This document shows positions 1 to 5,705 of a stretch of 7,121 nt of DNA, piece after piece. The position numbers and the translations under genes are program-made. Where the stretch lies: NCBI GenBank assembly GCA_003561665.1, contig PWVY01000321.1:1-7121 (forward strand), read 5' to 3'. Numbering within the stretch: the stretch's first letter is position 1; every line of letters starts with the position of its first letter. This stretch comes from Thermoplasmata archaeon (GTDB taxonomy: Archaea > Thermoplasmatota > SW-10-69-26). The notes beneath the pieces are model-generated. The model saw nothing but the letters and a program-made list of their open reading frames with translations, ran no database searches and was not told the DNA's origin.

Positions 1-1
1 C

Positions 2-910
2 CGTTTGCCTGAGCTTGTGGGGTATGGCGCGTCGCCGGTGTTGGCGGCGTTCGCGTTGATCGTGGTGGGGTTGGGCGTGAAGGTGGCCATCTTCCCGATG
101 CACGTGTGGCAGCCGGATGCGTACGTGGATGCGCCGGATGATGTGACGGCGTTGATGGCGGCGTTGGTTTCGACGACGGCGGCGTACGCGTTGTTGCGCG
201 TCGTGTTCGATGTGTTCACGGTGGGCTTCTTGCAGGCGCACCCGGTGATCCACGAGGCGTTGATGTTGGCGATCGCGGTGAGCGTCATCGTGGGGGGCGT
301 CTTCGCGTACCGCCAGGAAGACATCAAGCGCATGTTGGCGTTCTCAAGCGTCTCGCAGTTCGGGTTGATCATGATCGGGATGTTGCTGGCGACGCAGACG
401 GCCGTGTTCGGGTCGCTTCTTCACCTGGTGGGGCATGCCGTGATGAAGGCGGGGTTGTTCTTGGCGGTGGGCGTGATCGGGCTCACGGTGGGTGTGCGCA
501 CGGTGGAGGGGTATCGGGGGTTGAGTGATCGCGCGCCGGTGTTGGCGGGTGGTTTCGCGGTGTTGGGCATCGCGTTGGTGGGTGTGCCGCCGGCGGTGGG
601 TTTCGTGGGGAAGTGGTACATGGCGCTGGGGGCCATCGAGGTGGGATCGTGGAGCATGCTTGTCGTGATCATGGCGAGCACGTTGCTCACGTTGGCGTAC
701 GTGTTGCGTTTGATCGAGCGCATGTACGTTCGTGACCCGGTTGAGGAGCCGGTGGAGGAGGTGGGTTCGGGCATGTTCGGGTTCAAGACGCTCTCGCCCA
801 CCGTGATCCCGGTGGTTGCTGCGGCCGTGGTGGCGGTCGGGTTGGGGTTGGTGGGTCCGTGGTTGGGGGGGTTGGTTGAACCGGCCATCGAGGTGTTGCT
901 TTCGCCGTGA
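2..910 (+). CDS. Proton-conducting antiporter-like subunit (MrpD/MnhD/NuoLMN superfamily), 5'-truncated
   Basis: This is the C-terminal 302 residues of an integral membrane proton channel subunit; relatives are about 490-500 aa, so roughly the first 190 residues lie outside the window. The reading frame is already open at the left edge, so the TTG at 5 is not the start. Counting from that TTG codon as residue 1, the TM7 motif VKVAIFPMHVWQPDAY (25-40) carries channel Lys26, the TM10 region HLVGHAVMKAGLF carries His140, His144 and Lys148, and GVPPAVGFVGKWYM carries Lys203, matching the TM12 Lys of the family. The RxLAFSSVSQFG segment (109-120) is also typical. The TM8 stretch VSTTAAYALLR lacks the Lys usually found there. 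It is expected to couple proton or cation movement in an Mrp-type antiporter or related complex. Its stop overlaps the next gene's GTG. The family call is secure; the exact subunit letter is not. Confidence 0.87.
   Translation, partial: RLPELVGYGASPVLAAFALIVVGLGVKVAIFPMHVWQPDAYVDAPDDVTALMAALVSTTAAYALLRVVFDVFTVGFLQAHPVIHEALMLAIAVSVIVGGVFAYRQEDIKRMLAFSSVSQFGLIMIGMLLATQTAVFGSLLHLVGHAVMKAGLFLAVGVIGLTVGVRTVEGYRGLSDRAPVLAGGFAVLGIALVGVPPAVGFVGKWYMALGAIEVGSWSMLVVIMASTLLTLAYVLRLIERMYVRDPVEEPVEEVGSGMFGFKTLSPTVIPVVAAAVVAVGLGLVGPWLGGLVEPAIEVLLSP
890..895 (+). promoter_or_regulatory. Ribosome binding site for second antiporter-like subunit
   Basis: GAGGTG lies 11 nt before the GTG at 907 and matches the core of the archaeal Shine-Dalgarno GGAGGTGA. 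It sits inside the last codons of the upstream gene. It supports GTG 907 as the start and translational coupling across the 4-bp overlap. Confidence 0.55.
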
Positions 911-2493
911 TCGCTTCTTCGTGGCTTGTTGGGTTGGCGGTGTTCGTTCCTGCCGTAGCCGCGGTGTTGATCTTGGGGCTGCGTGAGCATCCGGATGTGC
1001 GTGAGGGCGTCACGTTGGTGGCTAGCGGGGTCGTGTTCGTGTGCGTTGTCGTTGTGGTTCAGCGCGTGTTGGCGGGGGAGGCGGTGGGGTTGGGTATGGG
1101 CACGTTGGTGCCGGGGGTTGCGTTCGCGTTCGAGGTGGACGCGTTGGGGGCGTTGTTCGCGTTGTTGGCCAGCGGGTTGTGGATCGTTACGAGCTTGTAC
1201 AACATCGGGTACATGCGGGGGTTGAACGAGCACAAGCAGACGCGGTATTTTGCCAGTTTCGCGGCGAGCATCGCGACGACGCTTGGTGTGGCGTTCGCGG
1301 AGAACTTGGTCACGTTGTTCGTGTTCTACGAGTTGTTGACGGTTGTCACGTACCCGTTGGTTGTGCATGATGAGACCGAGGAGGCGCGCGTGGCGGGGCG
1401 CAAGTATTTGGCGTACACGTTCTGCGGGGGCATCGCGGTGTTGGCGGGTGCGGTGTTGGTGTATTGGTTGTCGGGCACGACGGCGTTCGTGAACGGGGGC
1501 ATCGCGGGCTTGGAGGGTGCCGGTGTGGGGTTGCTGCGTGTGGTGTTCGTGTTGCTTGCGGGGGGTTTCGCGGTGAAGGCGGCCGTGATGCCGATGCATG
1601 CGTGGTTGCCGGATGCGATGGTGGCTCCCACGCCGGTGAGCGGTTTGCTTCATGCGGTGGCCGTTGTGAAAAGCGGCGTTTTTGGTGTGGCGCGCACCAT
1701 CTTGGATGTGTTCGGGCCTGAGTTGATGCACGCGTTGTCGATGCACGTGCTCACGGCCGTCGCGGCGGGGGGCACGATCCTTGTGGCGAGTTACATCGCG
1801 CTTCACAAGGACAATTTGAAGCGTCGTTTGGCGTACTCGACGGTGAGCCAGTTGGCGTACATCGTGCTTGGGTTGACGGTGTTGCATTCGACCGCGTTGG
1901 TGGGGGCGCTTTACCATATCCCGGCGCATGGGTTCGCGAAGTTGACGTTGTTCTTTTGCGCGGGCGCGGTGTACGTGGAGACGAAGAAGAAGTACATCAG
2001 CGACATGGCGGGCGTGGGGCGGCGGATGCCGTTCGTGATGATCGCGTTCGGGGTGGGCGCGTTGGGCATGGCGGGCATCCCGTTGTTGGCGGGGTTTGCG
2101 AGCAAGTTCTACATCCTCACGGGCGCGATCGCGATGGATCAGTGGTTGATCGCAAGCGTGTACGTTGTAAGCGGCGTGTTGAACATCGCGTACTTCTGGC
2201 CGGTTGTGAGTCAAGCCTTCTTCGAGACCTCGAACGAGCACGATCCTAAACCGTTGATCGAGAACCCCTTGGGCGGTCAAGCGCCGCGGGATGCGTTGCG
2301 CTCGATCACGCCGTTGACGGACGAGGCAAACGTGGCCTTCCAGCGGCCCGCGTTGGGCCGTGAAACGACGTGGTTCATGCTGGGCCCCATCATGGTGACC
2401 ATGATCGGGAGCATCGTTTTGGGCGTGGCCACGGACACGGCCGTGTTCATGCGTTTGGCCGAGTTGGCCATCGAGGCGGTGATGCCCGCATGA
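907..2493 (+). CDS. Proton-conducting antiporter-like subunit D, complete (528 aa)
   Basis: Complete polytopic membrane protein of the MrpD/MnhD/NuoLMN superfamily, near the usual length. Visible hallmarks in order are FVFYELLTVVTYPLV with TM5 Glu142, FAVKAAVMPMHAWLPDAM with TM7 Lys224, LLHAVAVVKSGVFG with TM8 Lys255, RRLAYSTVSQLAYI (306-319), YHIPAHGFAKLTLFF with His337, His341 and Lys345, and IPLLAGFASKFYI with Lys400. These are the charged residues known in the family to form the proton half-channels, and of the three subunits this one is the most canonical. A soluble loop (about 441-485) precedes a last hydrophobic helix (about 489-510). The start is GTG 907, overlapping the upstream stop and preceded by GAGGTG; the end overlaps the next gene as ATGA. 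Leu is mostly TTG. It may be an MrpD-type or a NuoM-like subunit of a related complex; sequence alone does not separate them. Confidence 0.92.
   Translation: MIASSWLVGLAVFVPAVAAVLILGLREHPDVREGVTLVASGVVFVCVVVVVQRVLAGEAVGLGMGTLVPGVAFAFEVDALGALFALLASGLWIVTSLYNIGYMRGLNEHKQTRYFASFAASIATTLGVAFAENLVTLFVFYELLTVVTYPLVVHDETEEARVAGRKYLAYTFCGGIAVLAGAVLVYWLSGTTAFVNGGIAGLEGAGVGLLRVVFVLLAGGFAVKAAVMPMHAWLPDAMVAPTPVSGLLHAVAVVKSGVFGVARTILDVFGPELMHALSMHVLTAVAAGGTILVASYIALHKDNLKRRLAYSTVSQLAYIVLGLTVLHSTALVGALYHIPAHGFAKLTLFFCAGAVYVETKKKYISDMAGVGRRMPFVMIAFGVGALGMAGIPLLAGFASKFYILTGAIAMDQWLIASVYVVSGVLNIAYFWPVVSQAFFETSNEHDPKPLIENPLGGQAPRDALRSITPLTDEANVAFQRPALGRETTWFMLGPIMVTMIGSIVLGVATDTAVFMRLAELAIEAVMPA
2478..2483 (+). 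promoter_or_regulatory. Ribosome binding site fixing the start of the third subunit
   Basis: GGTGAT lies 6 nt before ATG 2490 and matches the AGGTGAT end of the Shine-Dalgarno. It favours ATG 2490 over the in-frame ATG at 2496 and over the far-upstream in-frame ATG at 2370, which lies inside the preceding gene. Confidence 0.55.
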
Positions 2494-4190
2494 GCATGGC
2501 GTGGATCGTTTCCGCGCCGGTGATTGTGCTCGCGTTGGCGGCGTTCGTGGCGTGGGTGAAGCCTCGCATCGCGTTGCCTGCGGGCTTGGTGGCGACGGTG
2601 TGGGCCACTGCATGGGTTTTGCTGGTGCCTCGGGGCGTTTTGCTGGAGGCCACGTTCATCGGGTTGCCCGTGGAGCCCTTGGCGGTGGATGGCGTCACCA
2701 AAACGGCGGGGTTGATCTTCGGCGCCATCGGCGTGGGTGCGGTCTTGTACGCGATGCGAACCAGCGCGGATCACCGCTTGGCCAGCTTCGTGCTCTTCTA
2801 CGTGAGCGCGAGTTTCGGCGCCGTGTTGGCGGCGGATTGGCTCTCGTTGATCGTCTGGTGGGAATTGATGGCGATCTTCAGCACGCTTGCGGTGTGGCAC
2901 CATGGCGGGCGCGCCGTGCGCGCAGGGTTCCGCTACGCGGTGCTTCACGGCATCGGGGGCACGCTGTTGATGCTGGCCATCGTGACCCAATACGCGGCCA
3001 CGGGCTCGTTCCTCATGGAGGGAGGCTTCATCTCGGGCGTCCCGGCCGTGTTGGCCATGGTGGGCATCGGGGTGAACGTGGGCTTCGTGGGGTTGCACGC
3101 GTGGTTGCCGGATACGTACCCGAGCCCGCACATCGCTGCGAGCGTGTTCTTGAGCGTGTACACGACGAAGGTGGGCGTGGTCACGATGCTTCGCGCCTTC
3201 CCGGAGGGTCACGCGTGGCTGGTGTTCATGGGCGCCGCGATGAGTCTCTTCGGCGTCACGATGGCGCTCTTCCAGGATGACATGCGGCGGCTTCTCTCCT
3301 ACCACATCCAGTCCCAAGTCGGGTACATGATCGCCGGCATCGGCATCGCAAGCGCGCTGGCCCAAAGCGGCGCGATCGCGCATTTGTTCAACAACATCGT
3401 GTACAAGACGCTCTTGTTCATGATCGCCGGCGTCGTCATCTACCGCACGGGCCACGAGAAACTCTCCAACATCGGAGGGCTCTCGCGCGCGATGCCCGTC
3501 ACGGCGGGCGCGTTCTTGATCGCGGCGCTTTCCATCGCGGGCTTCCCGGGGTTCAACGGGTTCGTGAGCAAGGGCATGGTCACGGACGCGGCCGCGTACG
3601 ATCTTGGCTCGAGCCTCGTGTTCTGGATGCTCGTGATCGCGGGCGTGGGCACGTTCATGAGCTTCATCAAGTTCGGGTACTACGCCTTCTACCGGGACGC
3701 GCCGGACACGTTCGATGCCTCGAACGTGAACGACGCTCGCGGGGTGCACAAGGTCGTGATGGTCGCGTTGTCCATCGCGTGCATCGTTTTGGCCATCCCC
3801 GCGGCGCTTTCGAGCGTGGTGGGCCTTGGTGGGGGACCGGTTAGCGTGCCCGCGTTGGATGCGTACAGCGTCTCGCACCTTCAAAAGGGCGTTGTGACGG
3901 CGGGCGTCTCGCTCGTCGCGTTCGTGCTCGTGAAGAAACCTCTCAAGCGGGTGAAGAAGGTGCGGGATGTGGACGCGTTGTACAACCCCGGGTTGTACTA
4001 CGCCACGCGGGGCATCTTGTGGGGCATCCGGGGCATCCGCCGAGGCGTGGACGCGTTCTACCACGCGTTGGTGGCATGGATCCGGTCGACGCTTGAGGAC
4101 CCGTTGCCGGGGGAGGATGCCCCCATCGGGTTAAGCGTGTTCTTGGTCACGCTCGTGCTGGTCGTCGCGTTGATCATGACGCTCGTTTGA
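2490..4190 (+). CDS. Proton-conducting antiporter-like subunit D, Asn-variant, with C-terminal extension (566 aa)
   Basis: Third membrane channel subunit of the MrpD/MnhD/NuoLMN superfamily. From ATG 2490 the motifs are IVWWELMAIFSTLAVWH with TM5 Glu125, GVNVGFVGLHAWLPDTY with Asn196 where most members have the TM7 Lys, VFLSVYTTKVGVVTMLR with TM8 Lys227, MRRLLSYHIQSQVGYMIAG (265-283), IAHLFNNIVYKTLLFM with His298 and Lys306, and GFPGFNGFVSKGMV with Lys361. The Asn-for-Lys pattern with the following V-F-L-S-x-x-T-T-K motif is, to my knowledge, a recognised D-type subfamily in haloarchaea and other lineages, so it is likely functional. After the core, a basic loop (KKPLKRVKKVRDVDALY, 482-498) and an amphipathic Arg/Tyr-rich stretch (about 499-533) lead to a final hydrophobic helix (about 546-565), resembling the lateral-helix tail of NuoL-like subunits. 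It overlaps the previous gene by 4 bp and is the last gene of the operon. Confidence 0.91.
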   Translation: MSMAWIVSAPVIVLALAAFVAWVKPRIALPAGLVATVWATAWVLLVPRGVLLEATFIGLPVEPLAVDGVTKTAGLIFGAIGVGAVLYAMRTSADHRLASFVLFYVSASFGAVLAADWLSLIVWWELMAIFSTLAVWHHGGRAVRAGFRYAVLHGIGGTLLMLAIVTQYAATGSFLMEGGFISGVPAVLAMVGIGVNVGFVGLHAWLPDTYPSPHIAASVFLSVYTTKVGVVTMLRAFPEGHAWLVFMGAAMSLFGVTMALFQDDMRRLLSYHIQSQVGYMIAGIGIASALAQSGAIAHLFNNIVYKTLLFMIAGVVIYRTGHEKLSNIGGLSRAMPVTAGAFLIAALSIAGFPGFNGFVSKGMVTDAAAYDLGSSLVFWMLVIAGVGTFMSFIKFGYYAFYRDAPDTFDASNVNDARGVHKVVMVALSIACIVLAIPAALSSVVGLGGGPVSVPALDAYSVSHLQKGVVTAGVSLVAFVLVKKPLKRVKKVRDVDALYNPGLYYATRGILWGIRGIRRGVDAFYHALVAWIRSTLEDPLPGEDAPIGLSVFLVTLVLVVALIMTLV

Positions 4191-4210
4191 GGCCTCGCTG
4201 GTTCAAACGA
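4183..4210 (+). terminator. Stem-loop on the stop codon of the third subunit gene (possible 3'-end signal)
   Basis: TCGTTTGA (4183-4190, ending in the TGA stop) pairs perfectly with TCAAACGA (4203-4210) across a 12-nt loop. It is nested inside the longer-range 12-bp inverted repeat. No T-tract follows, so it is not a classical intrinsic terminator. It could mark or protect the 3' end of the antiporter operon mRNA. The base pairing is seen; the role is inferred. Confidence 0.35.
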
Positions 4211-4216
4211 TGTATC

Positions 4217-4230
4217 CCGAACGCTTAACC
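4217..4230 (+). promoter_or_regulatory. Weak BRE/TATA-like element upstream of lipoprotein gene
   Basis: CCGAACGCTTAACC contains CGAACG followed by CTTAAC centred about 27 nt before ATG 4253, the distance expected for a leaderless archaeal transcript. This conflicts with the Shine-Dalgarno at 4238-4244, which a leaderless mRNA would lack, and the stretch is also an arm of an inverted repeat. It is therefore a low-confidence promoter. Confidence 0.2.
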
Positions 4231-4237
4231 CGCCCAC

Positions 4238-4244
4238 GGAGAGG
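4238..4244 (+). promoter_or_regulatory. Ribosome binding site of lipoprotein gene
   Basis: GGAGAGG ends 8 nt before ATG 4253, a good spacing and a reasonable match to the GGAGG core. It supports that start, which also gives an intact lipoprotein signal peptide. Confidence 0.55.
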
Positions 4245-4252
4245 TTCGTGCC

Positions 4253-5386
4253 ATGGAAGCACGTGGATGGTTGTTCGCGCTGGTCGGGTTGATCGCTCTA
4301 GCTGGATGCCTGGGTGCAGACGAGGACCCTGCCTTGCAGGAGGTGGAAGATGCCAGCGTGGAGGAAGAGACCGAGCACGACGAGGATGAAGCCTCAAGGA
4401 ACGCCGCCTCCAACGAAGCGGAGGAGGACGGGGCAGAGCGCTTGGGGGAGGAAGACCGTGAGGAGCCTGTAAGCCCGGTGGATCCCTGCAAGGAGCAAGC
4501 AGACAACGTTCGCGCCTTCATCGCGGAGAAACGCGAGGACCCCTTCGGGAACGAATCCACCCTTGATCCCGCGTTCCTCGCGTGCCCTGAAGAGGGCATC
4601 CTCCTGCTCGCAGCGCACGGCATCGAGGGAGCCAAGGCGCTTCAATTCTCCTTCACCGTGCCTGAGGAGACCACGTGTGATGCGTACCGAGCCGTCGCGT
4701 TAGGCGGAGCCCACCACCGGTACTACGGGGCATGGTGGGATCAACCCGACCAGGTCGTCTCGTACGGGGGCGGATGGGGGGGCGGCTCCGGGCTCCCGGT
4801 GAGCGTGTTCGCAGGCCCCATCGACACGGACGAGGCGGTCACTGACGCGGTTGGAGGCCCCGGGTTCACCGGGTTCGGGGGCTCAAGCCATGAGGTCACC
4901 TTCCGAGCGGGCGAGCACGTGTTCACCTTCGCCAGCCCCCACTGGATGGCCTGGGAGAACAGCTTGACACAAGGCGCCGCGCTGGTGTTCATGATCGCAT
5001 GCGAGGACGCTCTCGCGTTCGAGCACGCGCACGAAGCCTCCATGTTCGAGATGTTCAGCGACCGATCGCTCCAAGCAGGCGCAGGCGCATCAACCTCCCT
5101 TTCTGGAGCCTCCGCCGGCCACGCAGTGTCCACGAGCCTTGAAGAAGAGGGGATGTTCCGAGGCGTGGGCTACGCCTTCGAGGGCGCGGCCGGGATCCAC
5201 CTCATGCACGAGGAGGGAACCAGCGAGCACCTGATCGCTCCCCAAGAGGGGTGGACCCACGCCGAGGCCGTCCCCGAGGGCCCCTTCGAGGCGACCCTCG
5301 CGCAAGCAGGCACGCTCACCGGCGTCATCGGGCTCGTGAACGAACCCATGCCGCCAACGGACATCGAAACCTTCCTCGAAGCGTGA
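4253..5386 (+). CDS. Secreted lipoprotein with acidic linker, function unknown (377 aa)
   Basis: No family recognised. The N-terminus is a lipoprotein signal: short Arg-containing n-region, hydrophobic core, and lipobox LAGC with Cys19 as the predicted lipidation and anchoring site, so the protein should sit on the outer face of the membrane. Residues 22-71 form a low-complexity linker in which I count 24 Asp/Glu of 50. The remainder looks globular. It contains four Cys (79, 111, 142, 250) that could make two disulfides, a Gly-rich aromatic patch (YGGGWGGGSG, 171-180), His-rich spots (HH at 154-155), and a Gly/Ser-rich low-complexity stretch (about 275-295) before the C-terminal part. Alternating hydrophobic segments suggest beta structure. 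It lies 62 bp after the antiporter operon on the same strand with its own ribosome binding site, so co-transcription is possible. Codon usage is intermediate between the G-rich genes to its left and the C-rich gene to its right. Confidence 0.85.
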   Translation: MEARGWLFALVGLIALAGCLGADEDPALQEVEDASVEEETEHDEDEASRNAASNEAEEDGAERLGEEDREEPVSPVDPCKEQADNVRAFIAEKREDPFGNESTLDPAFLACPEEGILLLAAHGIEGAKALQFSFTVPEETTCDAYRAVALGGAHHRYYGAWWDQPDQVVSYGGGWGGGSGLPVSVFAGPIDTDEAVTDAVGGPGFTGFGGSSHEVTFRAGEHVFTFASPHWMAWENSLTQGAALVFMIACEDALAFEHAHEASMFEMFSDRSLQAGAGASTSLSGASAGHAVSTSLEEEGMFRGVGYAFEGAAGIHLMHEEGTSEHLIAPQEGWTHAEAVPEGPFEATLAQAGTLTGVIGLVNEPMPPTDIETFLEA

Positions 5387-5394
5387 CCCCGAAC

Positions 5395-5410
5395 GCCCCG
5401 GTGAAGGGGC
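5395..5410 (+). terminator. Short GC hairpin after lipoprotein gene
   Basis: GCCCC (5395-5399) pairs with GGGGC (5406-5410) across a 6-nt loop, 8 nt after the stop at 5386. No T-run follows, so termination is uncertain. From here to about 5520 I see no gene-like reading frame, only C-rich sequence. Confidence 0.25.
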
Positions 5411-5526
5411 AACGGCCCAAAGGCAAAGCGTACCACGTCCAAGCCTTCCCGCTTCAAGCAAGCCCCCCGCCCCAGGCGTGCTCCTTGTCCCCTCGTGACC
5501 ACGGGAGAGGGCCTGTTCCCCCCAAC

Positions 5527-5535
5527 CTTATTTTC
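5527..5535 (+). terminator. T-rich stretch, possible archaeal terminator of the lipoprotein transcript
   Basis: CTTATTTTC is the only clearly T-rich stretch in this GC-rich intergenic region. Archaeal RNA polymerase commonly terminates at T-rich tracts without a hairpin. It lies about 140 nt after the lipoprotein stop and just upstream of the next promoter-like element, consistent with a boundary between units, but it is short. Confidence 0.25.
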
Positions 5536-5536
5536 A

Positions 5537-5562
5537 TCGCTGAGCGAGGAAGAAATTAAGTA
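5537..5562 (+). promoter_or_regulatory. Putative promoter with operator-like dyad upstream of secreted protein gene
   Basis: An 11-bp dyad, TCGCT-g-AGCGA (5537-5547), is followed by purine-rich GGAAG (5548-5552, BRE-like) and AAATTAAGTA (5553-5562, TATA-like), the most AT-rich run in the gap. With archaeal spacing of about 25 nt, transcription would begin near 5580 and give a leader of roughly 125 nt. The dyad abuts the BRE/TATA region, where archaeal repressors and activators often bind. The sequence elements are seen; promoter activity is inferred. Confidence 0.35.
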
Positions 5563-5705
5563 GGGGCTCGTCAATGTTGTTGTCACTCTCCGGGGTTACA
5601 CCTCCCGGGGAGGGGCTGACGGACACGCCTTGACACCCACGGTAGCCCCAGCTCTGGCCCGATAACGGGCCACGGCTCGGCGGGCTGCGCCGCGGGGGGA
5701 TAGAC
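5563..5705 (+). promoter_or_regulatory. Structured 5' leader with several hairpins, candidate cis-regulatory RNA
   Basis: The region before the secreted-protein ATG has dense pairing potential. CTCC and GGG (5588-5595) can pair with CCC and GGAG (5604-5612) around a loop TTACACCT. An 11-pair helix with one C-C mismatch and ATAA loop lies at 5650-5677, whose core TGGCCCG/CGGGCCA is perfect. A 5-bp stem CGGCG/CGCCG lies at 5678-5692. AGGGGCT occurs twice (5562-5568 and 5611-5617), and either copy can pair with AGCCCC (5644-5649), giving mutually exclusive folds. I do not recognise a known riboswitch class. If transcription starts near 5580 the first AGGGGCT copy would be excluded. GGGGGG at 5694-5699 is only a weak ribosome binding site. 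Confidence 0.35.
5650..5677 (+). repeat. Strong stem-loop in the leader of the secreted protein gene
   Basis: TGGCCCG (5655-5661), loop ATAA (5662-5665) and CGGGCCA (5666-5672) form a perfect 7-bp stem. AGCT (5650-5653) with GGCT (5674-5677) extends it by four more pairs, one of them G-U, after a C-C mismatch. It ends 28 nt before the start codon. Confidence 0.6.

Larger units (their letters stand above)
4127..4232. repeat. Perfect 12-bp inverted repeat around the operon end
   Basis: CGGGTTAAGCGT at 4127-4138, inside the last codons of the third subunit gene, is the exact reverse complement of ACGCTTAACCCG at 4221-4232, upstream of the lipoprotein gene. The arms are 82 nt apart and enclose the stop codon and a second hairpin. 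In RNA the arms could pair to close a large stem-loop; as DNA they could be paired binding sites. The right arm overlaps a TATA-like sequence. The function is unknown. Confidence 0.6.

Noticed and set aside
5..7. TTG as start codon of the first gene
   Set aside because: The frame is already open to the window edge and the protein would lack the first half of a family of about 490-500 aa, so the gene is truncated by the window.
2370..2489. N-terminal extension of the third subunit from ATG 2370
   Set aside because: The extra 40 residues are His/Gly/Arg-rich, lie entirely inside the previous gene, and a good ribosome binding site (2478-2483) points to ATG 2490.
421..2613. Long open frame on the minus strand (730 codons) opposite the antiporter genes
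   Set aside because: Its product is an improbable His/Arg/Gln-rich string with no motifs; it is open only because G-ending codons on the + strand rarely create minus-strand stops. The + strand genes have clear family motifs.
2277..4064. Second long minus-strand open frame (595 codons)
   Set aside because: Same cause: a His/Arg/Asp-rich shadow of the third subunit gene with no recognisable domain.
4189..4196. GAGGCCTC palindrome over the third subunit stop codon
   Set aside because: Eight-bp palindromes are common; the larger hairpin over the same site is the better explanation.
5251..5559. Overlapping + strand frame running from the lipoprotein gene into the intergenic gap, including a GTG at 5401
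   Set aside because: Arg/Pro/His-rich product, no ribosome binding site, no helix or signal; it looks like a shadow frame.
5387..5705. tRNA or known structured RNA in the long gap
   Set aside because: I looked for a cloverleaf with a TTC-type loop and acceptor stem and for familiar RNA cores and found none; GGTTACACC at 5594-5602 resembles nothing complete.
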